DNA of 38,624 nucleotides from contig CAJUII010000003.1 of assembly GCA_910586405.1 (NCBI GenBank), positions 21,569 through 60,192 on the forward strand, in the 5' to 3' direction. Both the position numbers and the translations under genes were made by a program. Source of the DNA: an uncultured Lachnospiraceae bacterium. Lineage in GTDB: Bacteria; Bacillota; Clostridia; Lachnospirales; Lachnospiraceae. How positions within the stretch are numbered: position 1 is the first letter of the stretch; each line of letters starts with the position of its first letter. Positions 8,360-15,831 of the stretch are shown one piece after another. Under the pieces are notes generated by a model that was not told the DNA's origin, did not search any database, and was given only the letters and a program-made list of their open reading frames with translations.

Positions 8360-9223
8360 CTAACCTTTTAATCCGCCAAGGCTCATGCCCTGCGTCAATT
8401 TCTTTTGCACTAAAATGTACAGGATCAGCGTCGGGAGCATTACAATCACAAGTCCCGCGTAAAGCTGTCCATAGTTTGCCGCTGCTTTCTGCGCCTGCAT
8501 TAACTGCATCAGACCGACGGGCAGCGTTTTGGAATCCTTGGTGAGCAGTGTCATGGAGATGATGTACTCGTTCCAGAAGGACAGGAAATTGAACAAAATG
8601 ACCGTGATAATGCTCGGCAGTGCCATTGGCATCATAATCTGTACCATGGTTCGGAAATATCCGCTGCCATCCATGTAAGCTGCCTCCTCATAATCACGCG
8701 GTATCGTGACAAAGAAGCCGGAGAGCAGATAGATCGTAAACGGCAGTGCCGTGGAGGCGTAGACAAGCGCCACGACAAAGAGATTGTTGAGGAAAAAGCC
8801 GTCCGTTCCCAGAAGCCGCAGGAATTTATCGGCATCCACAAACATGAGGAATATTGGCACAACAATATAATTTACATTGATAAACAGTCCGCCCATGAAC
8901 ATAATATTGATGAGCTTGCTGCCAAAGAAGCGGTAGCGTGCAAGTACATAGGCGGCAGGCAGCGCCACGACCAGCAGGATGATGAGCGCCAGACCTGTCA
9001 CAAGGATAGAATTAAGGAAGTACTCGCCCATTTTTGCTTTCTCAAAGGCATCAATAAAGTTCTGAAAATAGAAGCCCTTTGGCAGCGTCCAGGGATTTCC
9101 ATAAAACTCCGAGTTTTCCTTGACAGATGCCATAAATACCCAGCCTACGGGAATCACAATACTGACAGCGAGTGTCAACAGGGCAACATAAATAAAAATT
9201 TTATACAGCTTGCTTGTACTCAT
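8360..9223 (-). CDS. Sugar ABC transporter permease, MalG-like (CUT1)
   Basis: The 287-residue protein has about six membrane helices, beginning IFIYVALLTLAVSIVIPVGWVF. The permease EAA loop that docks the ATPase reads EEAAYMDGSGYFRTMVQIMMPMALP and has the conserved central glycine. This is the second permease of a CUT1 importer, forming a heterodimer with the product of the gene 14 bases upstream. The substrate inferred from the operon is galacto-N-biose and/or lacto-N-biose. The operon has no nucleotide-binding subunit, so a shared MsiK-type ATPase elsewhere is expected, as known for many CUT1 systems of Gram-positive bacteria. Confidence 0.94.
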   Translation of the reverse strand: MSTSKLYKIFIYVALLTLAVSIVIPVGWVFMASVKENSEFYGNPWTLPKGFYFQNFIDAFEKAKMGEYFLNSILVTGLALIILLVVALPAAYVLARYRFFGSKLINIMFMGGLFINVNYIVVPIFLMFVDADKFLRLLGTDGFFLNNLFVVALVYASTALPFTIYLLSGFFVTIPRDYEEAAYMDGSGYFRTMVQIMMPMALPSIITVILFNFLSFWNEYIISMTLLTKDSKTLPVGLMQLMQAQKAAANYGQLYAGLVIVMLPTLILYILVQKKLTQGMSLGGLKG

Positions 9224-9237
9224 TTCTTCTCCCTCCT

Positions 9238-10137
9238 CTAAAATTCCAAGGGTTCTCTCTTGGTGACAAAGTTGATGAGTGCCGATAGTCCAAAGGAGAA
9301 TAAGAATACGACTACGCCGATTGCCATACCATACCCATAAGAGGAATTGGTGTACGCCTGTTTGTACATATAGCTCAAGAATACTTCAGTCGCTCCGTCA
9401 GGTCCGCCGTTTGTCAGTGCCTTTACGATCAGGAAGCTAATATTGATAGAACTGATGACAAAGAAGGTCAAAGTCGTTCTGATGTTCGTCCAGATCAGCG
9501 GGAGCGTGATGGAGAAGAACTGACGGATTTTGCTTGCGCCCTCGAGATCGGCAGACTCATACAGACTTTCGGGAACGCTTGCCATACTTGCCATGTACAT
9601 AACCATGTAGTAGCCGATCGCCTGCCAGATCATTGCGATCACAAGACTGTAGATGACGAGTTTCTGATCGCCCAGCCAGAGAATCGGAGTCTTTTCAGTC
9701 CCTCTGAAAATACCGATGATACTATTTAAAAGTCCGCTGTTTGGGTCATAGATTGCTGAAAAAATTGCCGAGATGACGACAACAGACAAAATGTTGGGGA
9801 TGTAAAATATCACACGGAAAATATTTTGCCCTTTGATTTTTTCGCGGGAGAGAATCGCCGCAAAAATCAAGGAAAGCGCCATCGTGACGATGGTCACGCA
9901 GGCAATTAACAAGACTGTATTCTGGAAGGAACGGAAAAAGTTCGTGTCTTCCATCAGAATTTTAAAATTGTTCAGCCCGACAAACTGTTTGTTGTTGGAG
10001 TAGCCTCCCCACTTGTACAGTGACATCTTAAAGACGTTAAAGGTGGGAATCAGCATAAAAATAATAAACAATATGACTGCCGGAGCTACGCATAGGGTTA
10101 TGAAAATTGTTTTTTCTCTGACTTTTTTCACACTCAT
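9238..10137 (-). CDS. Sugar ABC transporter permease, MalF-like (CUT1)
   Basis: This 299-residue integral membrane protein has a first helix at about residues 11-34 (IFITLCVAPAVILFIIFMLIP) and about six in all. The EAA-type loop reads ESADLEGASKIRQFFSITLPLIWTN near residue 190-215. The N-terminus and the block KMSLYKWGGYSNNKQFVGLNNF match the first permease of CUT1 sugar importers. It follows the binding protein gene after a terminator-like hairpin at 10156-10188 and should form the transmembrane channel with the MalG-like partner. Substrate assignment to GNB/LNB rests on the operon. Confidence 0.94.
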   Translation of the reverse strand: MSVKKVREKTIFITLCVAPAVILFIIFMLIPTFNVFKMSLYKWGGYSNNKQFVGLNNFKILMEDTNFFRSFQNTVLLIACVTIVTMALSLIFAAILSREKIKGQNIFRVIFYIPNILSVVVISAIFSAIYDPNSGLLNSIIGIFRGTEKTPILWLGDQKLVIYSLVIAMIWQAIGYYMVMYMASMASVPESLYESADLEGASKIRQFFSITLPLIWTNIRTTLTFFVISSINISFLIVKALTNGGPDGATEVFLSYMYKQAYTNSSYGYGMAIGVVVFLFSFGLSALINFVTKREPLEF

Positions 10138-10155
10138 ACCTCCATTTTCTGTAAC

Positions 10156-10188
10156 AAAAACGCTCCAAAGGCGGAAACCTTCGGAGCG
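10156..10188 (-). terminator. Intercistronic terminator or attenuator after the binding-protein gene
   Basis: On the minus strand CGCTCCGAAGG (10188-10178) pairs with CCTTTGGAGCG (10171-10161) with one G-U pair and a 6-base loop. Five T residues follow. It lies between the binding protein and the permeases of one operon. It would allow partial readthrough and give more binding protein than permease, a common arrangement in binding-protein-dependent systems. Confidence 0.85.
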
Positions 10189-10199
10189 CTCCTAATACC

Positions 10200-11630
10200 T
10201 TATTCCATTGCCGCTCTCAATTTATCGCTTGCTTCCTCTACAGCAGCCTGCCAGTCCGCAACGGTCTTGTCGCCGCTAACGATACTGTTAACTGTGCCGC
10301 AAAGAGTGTCGAGCATGTTTACGCCCTCAACCGGTGCAGTGGAAGCGAATCCGCCCATAACTGCGGTAGCGCCGTTGTCATAGATGCTGTAGAACATCTT
10401 GTTGTCGCCTTCGAGAGAGTCGCTGACGCCTGTGATTGGCTGGATTGCAGTTGATTTTGCAAATATCTGTGCTGCCTCGTCGGAGTACATATATGCTACA
10501 AATTCCTTTGCCATATCCTGATTCTGTGCCGCTGCCGGAATCCACATCTGCTCAAACCAGCAGAAAGAGCATCCTTCACCGCCAGCGTTGACTGCCGGTA
10601 TTGCCATAAATCCCCACTCAAAGCCGTCTGCGCGCGGTGCCTCAGCCATCTCACCCGGCAGCCATGTGCCGTTTGGACAGAAGATTGCCTTGTTGTCGAG
10701 AATCAACTGCTGATTCTTTGTGAAGTTGTCATTGTTGGCGTTGGCAACAGTAGTGCCCTCTGTGTATGTGCCAAGCTTTGCAATCAGCTCAAATACCTTC
10801 GTTGCATTTTCACTTTCCCAGATTCCGTCCTCATAGGTCATACAACTGTCGAAAAATTCAGGACCGCCTGCCGAGGACAGTGTAGCGTAAGTGAACGCGT
10901 CAAAGTAACCCGTTGTGGGATATGTAAAGAGTGCGATGCCATCTGCTTTTGCGGTGTCACCCAAAGTCCACATTTCTTCCCATGTCGTAGGAACGTCCCA
11001 GCCTTTTTCTTTGAAAAGTCCTGCGTTGTAAAAGAGTCCGCATGGGCTGTAGAACATCGGTGCATAATAGGTCACGCCATCTCCATATGGATTGGTTGCC
11101 AATGTGTCAAGGAAACCAGGGATAATCTTGTCTTTTACCTTTACACTCTCGCCGGGAACAGTCATCTCAAGGACATCTGTCAGCGGAAGAAGTGCTTTTT
11201 CCTTAGTCAGTGTCTCAGTCAGCGCTGCCTCACGTCCGGTTGCGAGGTGTACAACATCTGGATAGTCCCCAGCTTTCATTGCAGGGCTGATGACATCCTC
11301 CAGCTTCTTGTCGATGGTCAGCTCGATTGTTACGCCAGGATGGGAATCCTCAAAAGCTGCCGCAACCTCAGCCCACATCTCTGCGCCGTAGCCGCCCTCA
11401 AAAGCTGCTACTTTCAAAGTCTGCTCCTCAACTGGCGCGTCGTCCTCTGCCGGTGTTGTGTCTGGCGTATCTGCCGCTGGTGTGTCCGCCGCGTCGTTGG
11501 ATGCGGTGTTGTCCGCGGGTGTGTTGTCTGCGGGTGCCGCCGGCTTATCGTTGGAACCACCGCATCCAGCAAGAAGCGTTGTAGCCATAGCAGCTACTAA
11601 TAAGGATGAAATAACTTTTTTTGATTTCAT
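10200..11630 (-). CDS. Sugar ABC transporter substrate-binding lipoprotein
   Basis: The 476-residue protein starts with a lipoprotein signal, with lipobox LLAGC and lipidated Cys23. A low-complexity linker of Ala, Asp, Pro and Thr follows to about residue 70, and then an extracellular solute-binding protein family 1 domain (EEQTLKVAAFEGGYGAEMWAEV onward). It anchors to the outer face of the membrane and delivers substrate to the two permeases downstream. The operon partners, GH112 phosphorylase and N-acetylhexosamine kinase, point to galacto-N-biose/lacto-N-biose from mucin or milk glycans (inference). A strong GGGAGGG ribosome site precedes the ATG. The promoter region carries several operator-like repeats and lies opposite an AraC-family regulator. 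Confidence 0.94.
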   Translation of the reverse strand: MKSKKVISSLLVAAMATTLLAGCGGSNDKPAAPADNTPADNTASNDAADTPAADTPDTTPAEDDAPVEEQTLKVAAFEGGYGAEMWAEVAAAFEDSHPGVTIELTIDKKLEDVISPAMKAGDYPDVVHLATGREAALTETLTKEKALLPLTDVLEMTVPGESVKVKDKIIPGFLDTLATNPYGDGVTYYAPMFYSPCGLFYNAGLFKEKGWDVPTTWEEMWTLGDTAKADGIALFTYPTTGYFDAFTYATLSSAGGPEFFDSCMTYEDGIWESENATKVFELIAKLGTYTEGTTVANANNDNFTKNQQLILDNKAIFCPNGTWLPGEMAEAPRADGFEWGFMAIPAVNAGGEGCSFCWFEQMWIPAAAQNQDMAKEFVAYMYSDEAAQIFAKSTAIQPITGVSDSLEGDNKMFYSIYDNGATAVMGGFASTAPVEGVNMLDTLCGTVNSIVSGDKTVADWQAAVEEASDKLRAAME

Positions 11631-11666
11631 AAAAATCCCTCCCTTTCGAACTGTCTCGAAGAAAAA

Positions 11667-11684
11667 TTAATGCAATTGCATTAA
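11667..11684. promoter_or_regulatory. Perfect 18-bp palindrome downstream of the operon promoter
   Basis: TTAATGCAATTGCATTAA is a perfect dyad centred about 22 bases downstream of the expected transcription start of the binding-protein operon. That is a classic repressor position. It is unlike a CcpA site, which needs a central CG. The bound protein is unknown. Confidence 0.6.
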
Positions 11685-11690
11685 GTAGTT

Positions 11691-11705
11691 TTAAGTATGA
11701 CTTAA
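11691..11705. promoter_or_regulatory. Dyad TTAAGT-N3-ACTTAA over the transcription start
   Basis: A second inverted repeat overlaps the end of the -10 element and the predicted start point of the operon. With the adjacent palindrome it suggests control by a dimeric regulator. The motif TTAAGTAT also recurs as a direct repeat at 11691 and 11703. Confidence 0.45.
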
Positions 11706-11733
11706 GTATAGCGAAATCATTTTTAGGTTTCAA
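11705..11733 (-). promoter_or_regulatory. Sigma-A promoter of the GNB/LNB operon
   Basis: On the minus strand TTGAAA (11733-11728) and TATACT (11710-11705) are separated by 17 bases. Transcription should start near 11698, giving a leader of about 67 bases that contains the 18-bp palindrome. Confidence 0.75.
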
Positions 11734-11739
11734 TCTGAT

Positions 11740-11767
11740 TATTGCTAGATATTTTATAAATATTGCT
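11740..11767 (-). promoter_or_regulatory. Direct repeats with 21-bp period, candidate AraC-family activator site
   Basis: TATTGCT occurs at 11740-11746 and again at 11761-11767, exactly 21 bases or two helical turns apart. On the minus strand the copies sit just upstream of the -35 element of the operon. AraC-family activators typically bind two direct half-sites spaced about 21 bp next to -35, and an AraC-family gene is divergently transcribed. The link is inferred. Confidence 0.5.
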
Positions 11768-11788
11768 TTTTGTTGAAAAATATTTAAA

Positions 11789-11806
11789 ATTTTTGCGTGC
11801 AAAAAT
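11789..11806. promoter_or_regulatory. Inverted repeat ATTTTTGC-GT-GCAAAAAT
   Basis: A perfect 8-bp dyad with a 2-base centre lies in the divergent intergenic region between the sugar operon and its AraC-family regulator. It could be another operator. The area is AT-rich, so chance dyads are more likely than usual. Confidence 0.3.
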
Positions 11807-11969
11807 AATCAATTGTGTAAGTGATACATCAAAAAGAGTTTCTGTAAAAATGTTTTATGCAATATTTACAGAAGAAAAATAAGTTTGAATAAACAGTGAA
11901 AATAATATGTACGCTATTCACAATAAAATGATTGCGAAATTTTTAGAAATTTTAAGAAATATATCTAAG

Positions 11970-11998
11970 TGGACAAAATATATAAATTCTGTTATATT
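11970..11998 (+). promoter_or_regulatory. Promoter of the AraC-family gene
   Basis: TGGACA (11970-11975) and TATATT (11993-11998) are spaced by 17 bases. Start is expected near 12005, about 40 bases before the ATG at 12046. Confidence 0.65.
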
Positions 11999-12045
11999 TT
12001 AATAAGGAAGGTGTTCACCACACTATTATGGAAAGGAGAGAGGGT

Positions 12046-12912
12046 ATGGGAAATACAAGGCATTGTATCGAGGACAATAAATTGTCCTGTTTTGACAACA
12101 TAAAGCTTTTATATGTTTCTACCTCAAAGTACGAGGGAGACTGGCAGAGCATACTGCATTCACATGCGTTCAGCGAACTGTTTTATGTCGTGCAGGGCAG
12201 CGGCTCCTTCATCACTGAGGGCATGGAATTTTCTGTGGGGAAGAATGATATGGTCATTATCAATCCCAATGTGCAGCATACAGAGAAGTCGCTGTCTACA
12301 ATGCCGCTCGAATACATTGTGTTGGGAATAGAGGGGCTCTCCTTTTCCTTTGAGGAGATTGCTGCCACGCAGGATGGCGTGTTTATGCGGACTGCGTTCG
12401 GGAATGTATACAAATATAACACTCAGAACTCGAATATCTATGCGTATTTGAATATTCTGCTTGAGGAGATCAACAAGAAGGCGGCAAACTACGAGACCGT
12501 GTGCCAGAATCTTCTCGAGGTGATCATGATCTGTATGCTCAGGAACAATAATCTGTCGATTGTGCAGAGCAGCAATGCACTTGTAAACAGGGAGTGTACA
12601 CAGATCAAGAATTATTTGGATGCAAATTATGCAGAGAATATAACGCTGGATATGCTGGCGTCGCTCTCTCATATGAACAAATATTATATGGTACATGCCT
12701 TCACGAAGTATATTGGGATTTCTCCGATCACGTATCTTCTTCAGAAGCGGATTCAGGAGGGAAAATCGCTGCTTGAATCCACGTCGTATTCGATTTCTCA
12801 GATTTCGGGCACGCTCGGGTTTTCTTCGCAGTCCTATTTTTCGCAGGCATTTAAAAAGGCGACTGGGAAAACACCTATTCAGTATCGGAATGCATTTAAG
12901 CAGCAGGGATGA
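12046..12912 (+). CDS. AraC-family transcriptional regulator with cupin sensor domain
   Basis: The N-terminal half is an AraC-type cupin sugar-binding domain (HSHAFSELFYVVQGSGSFITEG and DMVIINPNVQHTE). The last 100 residues hold two helix-turn-helix units (LDMLASLSHMNKYYMVHAFTKYIG and ISQISGTLGFSSQSYFSQAFKKATG, then TPIQYR). The frame opens at 12028, but the ATG at 12046 has AAAGGAG seven bases upstream. The earlier ATG has no well-placed site, so the shorter 288-residue form is preferred. Divergent placement makes it the likely regulator of the GNB/LNB operon, with a HexNAc-type sugar as the probable inducer (inference). The 21-bp direct repeats near the operon promoter are candidate binding sites. 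Confidence 0.92.
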   Translation: MGNTRHCIEDNKLSCFDNIKLLYVSTSKYEGDWQSILHSHAFSELFYVVQGSGSFITEGMEFSVGKNDMVIINPNVQHTEKSLSTMPLEYIVLGIEGLSFSFEEIAATQDGVFMRTAFGNVYKYNTQNSNIYAYLNILLEEINKKAANYETVCQNLLEVIMICMLRNNNLSIVQSSNALVNRECTQIKNYLDANYAENITLDMLASLSHMNKYYMVHAFTKYIGISPITYLLQKRIQEGKSLLESTSYSISQISGTLGFSSQSYFSQAFKKATGKTPIQYRNAFKQQG

Positions 12913-12918
12913 AATTAA

Positions 12919-12947
12919 TTGACAGCATTTTGCATGAGGCGTATAAT
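12919..12947 (+). promoter_or_regulatory. Full-consensus sigma-A promoter
   Basis: TTGACA (12919-12924) and TATAAT (12942-12947) are spaced by 17 bases, a perfect match to the housekeeping consensus. It begins seven bases after the AraC-family stop codon and should drive the HTH, CheC-like and YihY genes. Confidence 0.9.
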
Positions 12948-12982
12948 TATCTAGTATAATAGTTACGTGATGGAGGAGAACA

Positions 12983-13486
12983 ATGGCAGGATTTGATAAA
13001 AATGCCTTCTGGCTCAAAATACTATCTTTGTATAATGAAGCGAAGGAAAACAATTATGTCTTAAAGATGGATGAGGAACGGGTCAACGAACTGAAAGCGC
13101 TCTATATGGATTTGTACATACCAATGGAAGAGATTTGCCATTATGATGATGAGACGATCATGAAAAAGTTGATGACGGCAATCGTATCCGTCTATAAAGT
13201 GGATAAAGATACGATGGGAAATGGAGGGGAGATTGTACAGCTGGTAAATACAGTGAACTATGACGGAAAGAGAATGTATATTCGGTTTGCCAAGGTATCT
13301 CCGGTAAAAATGCGGCGTCTGGAGTTGGGAAAAACAAGGCAGCAGATTGCGGAGCGGATGGGGTATAGTGTGGCTGCGGTGCGCAACTGTGAGGTTTCTT
13401 TCTGCGATTTGACCAGACAGCCGGAAAAGCTTGTAAGAAAGCTGGCAAAGGCTTTGGAATGCGAACCGGAAACACTGATGCAGTAG
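12983..13486 (+). CDS. Helix-turn-helix protein of unknown function
   Basis: The 167-residue product has an N-terminal region of about 100 residues that I do not recognise. It is acidic and helical, then has a beta-like block MYIRFAKVSPVKMRR. The C-terminal XRE-type helix-turn-helix is at about 108-165 (LELGKTRQQIAERMGYSVAAVRNCEV, ending KLAKALECEPETLMQ). The C-terminal placement is unusual for XRE regulators. It has a GGAGGAG ribosome site and sits under a perfect consensus promoter, so it is probably well expressed. The CheC-like gene follows after 23 bases, suggesting one transcript. A role in regulating this small operon or a motility or stress response is possible but unproven. Confidence 0.82.
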   Translation: MAGFDKNAFWLKILSLYNEAKENNYVLKMDEERVNELKALYMDLYIPMEEICHYDDETIMKKLMTAIVSVYKVDKDTMGNGGEIVQLVNTVNYDGKRMYIRFAKVSPVKMRRLELGKTRQQIAERMGYSVAAVRNCEVSFCDLTRQPEKLVRKLAKALECEPETLMQ

Positions 13487-13509
13487 AAGATAATTTTGGA
13501 GGTATGTAA

Positions 13510-14130
13510 ATGGGGATTTATATGTTTTCTGAAATGGAAATAGACGCGATAGGGGAGATTTCAAATATTTGTCTGGGAAGCTCGGCATCGACGCTGAGTA
13601 TGTTGGTGCGTCAGACCGTAGATATCACGCCGCCAAGAGTTGAGATTGTTGAAAAGAGCGAATATACAAAAAATGTATCTTCTAAGAAAGTCTTTGTGAA
13701 GGTCAATTATGTGGAGGGTGTGAAAGGCTGTAGTATTTTGATGCTGGAGGAGCAGGATGCCAAGGCGATCGCGGACTTGATGATGGGCAGTGATGGCAAA
13801 GGGGATTTTGCCAAGATGGATCTTAGTGACCTGCATCTGAGTGCTGTGTCGGAGGCGATGAATCAGATGATGGGAGCTGCGGCGACATCTATGAGTGTCA
13901 TGCTGGAGCGAAAGACGGATATATCAACACCGGATACAAAATTTATGGAGGACGGCGAATATTTGGCATATGAATTTCCAGATGACGACAAGTTTGTAAA
14001 GGTTGGATTTAAGATGAAGATCGGAGATATCATAGACAGCCCCGTTGTGCAATTATATCCGCATAATCTCGGAAAGGCGATCAGCGACTTGTTCCTCATC
14101 AAGAAGGCAAAAGAAAAGGAAAAGCAGTAA
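13510..14130 (+). CDS. CheC/FliY-type CheY-phosphate phosphatase domain protein
   Basis: The 206-residue protein has two copies of the CheC-family active-site motif (E-x2-N followed by a downstream Pro). The first is EISN in DAIGEISNICLGSSAS and the second is EAMN in SAVSEAMNQMMGAAAT. CheC and the N-terminal half of FliY dephosphorylate CheY-P during chemotaxis. Both catalytic pairs look intact here, as in FliY. The FliN-like C-terminal domain of FliY is absent, so it is closer in layout to CheC. CheD, CheC's usual partner, is not in the window. GGAGG seven bases upstream sets the start. The protein is probably soluble and acts on a response regulator, but its location away from flagellar genes leaves the target open. 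Confidence 0.88.
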   Translation: MGIYMFSEMEIDAIGEISNICLGSSASTLSMLVRQTVDITPPRVEIVEKSEYTKNVSSKKVFVKVNYVEGVKGCSILMLEEQDAKAIADLMMGSDGKGDFAKMDLSDLHLSAVSEAMNQMMGAAATSMSVMLERKTDISTPDTKFMEDGEYLAYEFPDDDKFVKVGFKMKIGDIIDSPVVQLYPHNLGKAISDLFLIKKAKEKEKQ

Positions 14131-14133
14131 CGA

Positions 14134-15108
14134 ATGCACACAAAGAAACGAATCACAAGAAAAGAAATCAGAGCGGTCTACGAGATTGCGTATAGTTTTG
14201 TCAGAAAAGTAAAATTTGACCACGTGTCCTCCTTTGCAGGGCACGCGGCTTTATTTTTGCTGATGTCCATATTTCCGATGGCGATGTTTTGCATCTCCAT
14301 TTTTAGTTATCTGCCAATCGATATGGGGCGGTTAACACAGTATCTGCTGACAATCATACCAGAAGGGTCTCTGCCGCTGGTCAATCAGATTCTCGCGGAA
14401 GCCTATGCGGAGAGCACGACCATGATGACCTCTTTTACGATGATTGTGATGCTTTTTTGTGCATCCAAAGGGGTGTACGCAGTGATCATTGGTATGAATG
14501 CAGTCTACGGCATTCGGGAGACGCGTGGAACCATGCTGTTGTATGCACTTGCTGCTGCCTATGTGGTGATTTTCTTTGCCGCAATTGGACTGATGATGAT
14601 TTTGATCGTATTGGGGAACAATATATTTAACTGGCTGCTCCGGTTTATACCAGACATGATTGCATTTGACAGTCTGTTCCGATATGGGAAGTATCTGTGT
14701 ATGCTGGTGTTTTTGATTCTCTTTTTTCTTCTGGTTTATATGAACGTACCAAACAGGAGATCAAAGATACGCTATGAGTTTTTTGGCGCACTTTTTTCTA
14801 CGATTGCGTGGCTGGCATACTCGTGGGCGTTTTCTTTTTATATTAGTAATTATGCAAATTATTCAGTTACATATGGAAGCCTTGCGGCGGTGGTAATCTT
14901 TATATTATGGTTGTATGGCACGATGAATATCGTGTTTGTGGGAGCGGAGATCAATGTTGTCCTTCGCAAATTTGCAGAGTATGGCTACAACTACAAGAGA
15001 GCATACGAGTATTATAAGGATAAATACCATGGCGAGCTGTTAGGGCAGCGAGGGACAGTGATCCGGCTCAGGGCAAGGAGAAGGACTGCCGCGAAGAAGG
15101 ATGTATGA
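14134..15108 (+). CDS. YihY/BrkB-family inner membrane protein
   Basis: This 324-residue polytopic protein of the YihY/virulence factor BrkB family has about six helices. Typical features are the N-terminal block DHVSSFAGHAALFLLMSIFPMAMF, a helix near ALAAAYVVIFFAAIGLMMILIV, the block RRSKIRYEFFGALFSTIAWL and the terminal SVTYGSLAAVVIFILWLYG...FVGAEINVVL. The family, once misnamed ribonuclease BN, has no firmly established function, though transport or envelope roles are suspected. It begins three bases after the CheC-like stop, so the two are co-transcribed. A basic tail (RLRARRRTAAKK) should face the cytoplasm. The gene converges with the SH3b gene seven bases away. Confidence 0.92.
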   Translation: MHTKKRITRKEIRAVYEIAYSFVRKVKFDHVSSFAGHAALFLLMSIFPMAMFCISIFSYLPIDMGRLTQYLLTIIPEGSLPLVNQILAEAYAESTTMMTSFTMIVMLFCASKGVYAVIIGMNAVYGIRETRGTMLLYALAAAYVVIFFAAIGLMMILIVLGNNIFNWLLRFIPDMIAFDSLFRYGKYLCMLVFLILFFLLVYMNVPNRRSKIRYEFFGALFSTIAWLAYSWAFSFYISNYANYSVTYGSLAAVVIFILWLYGTMNIVFVGAEINVVLRKFAEYGYNYKRAYEYYKDKYHGELLGQRGTVIRLRARRRTAAKKDV

Positions 15109-15115
15109 GAAGGGA

Positions 15116-15538
15116 TTATTCGTTTGTGATAATGACAAAGCTCGACGAAATATAGGCTTCGGAACCTTCGTAGAGAATTTTGGTCCAGCCGTTGTCCTGT
15201 ACCTCGACAATGTCAAAGGTTGTCCCCTCATCAACAGTATTCAGCACTTTCGCATCTTCTGAGGCTGCGTTGCGGATATTGACCCTTGTGGAAGTTTTGC
15301 CATGCATCATGTTTGTGTGGTCCTCCTCTGGCTGCGCTGCTTCACTTGAAGGTGAAGGATTTTCTTCCGGCTGTGTTTCTTCCATGATGCTGACAACTTC
15401 TGTGATTACAGCAGTTTCAGGCTCATTGACGATCACATAGCGCGGTCTGGTAACAATACAAAATATAAGAAAACAGATTGATATGGACATAATGGTTATG
15501 ATACATAGTAAGATTGTATTGATTGTCGTTTTTTTCAT
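15116..15538 (-). CDS. Membrane-anchored SH3b domain protein
   Basis: The 140-residue product has an N-terminal hydrophobic anchor (TINTILLCIITIMSISICFLIFCIV), a linker rich in Glu, Pro and Ser (ETQPEENPSPSSEAAQPEED) and a C-terminal bacterial SH3 domain (TRVNIRNAASEDAKVLNTVDEG, then GWTKILYEGSEAYISSSFV). Such proteins sit outside the membrane and bind cell-wall peptide or related ligands. No catalytic domain is attached, so it may be a targeting or sensing protein. The frame is open further upstream to 15580, but GAGGTGA five bases before the ATG at 15538 marks that start. It has its own promoter. Confidence 0.88.
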   Translation of the reverse strand: MKKTTINTILLCIITIMSISICFLIFCIVTRPRYVIVNEPETAVITEVVSIMEETQPEENPSPSSEAAQPEEDHTNMMHGKTSTRVNIRNAASEDAKVLNTVDEGTTFDIVEVQDNGWTKILYEGSEAYISSSFVIITNE

Positions 15539-15628
15539 AGATGTCACCTCGGTTTTATGCGTAAAGTAAGTTTTCATCATGCGGCATTTGCACCAAAACG
15601 GGCAGCATGGATATCAAATATTAGAAAC

Positions 15629-15657
15629 AGTATATCCCATGCGGTTTCAATTGGCAA
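15629..15657 (-). promoter_or_regulatory. Promoter of the SH3b gene
   Basis: On the minus strand TTGCCA (15657-15652) and TATACT (15634-15629) are spaced by 17 bases. The leader to the ATG at 15538 is about 84 bases. Confidence 0.65.
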
Positions 15658-15767
15658 GAAATCACAGTTTAAAATTATAATTCTAACAAGTTATTAACAA
15701 TATTGTAACAAAGTGTTTACTTGTTCACCAAAAAAATTTTGAAATTTGAGAAAAATAGATTTGTGTG

Positions 15768-15796
15768 TTGACATGAAATGATGTTTATGATATCAT
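15768..15796 (+). promoter_or_regulatory. Promoter of tRNA-Thr
   Basis: TTGACA (15768-15773) and TATCAT (15791-15796) are spaced by 17 bases. They lie about 35 bases before the mature tRNA 5' end. Confidence 0.75.
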
Positions 15797-15831
15797 ATTT
15801 TTCGGACATAGCGGAGGAATGCTATGAACAA

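Noticed and set aside
11881..11925. CcpA cre site around TGTACGCTATTCACA
   Set aside because: The spacing around the central CG is one base short of the cre consensus, and the flanks do not match.
12160..13053. Long minus-strand open frame opposite the AraC-family gene
   Set aside because: It is a shadow of the plus-strand gene, with no family motif, and composition (many His, Ile, Leu and Arg) typical of antisense frames.
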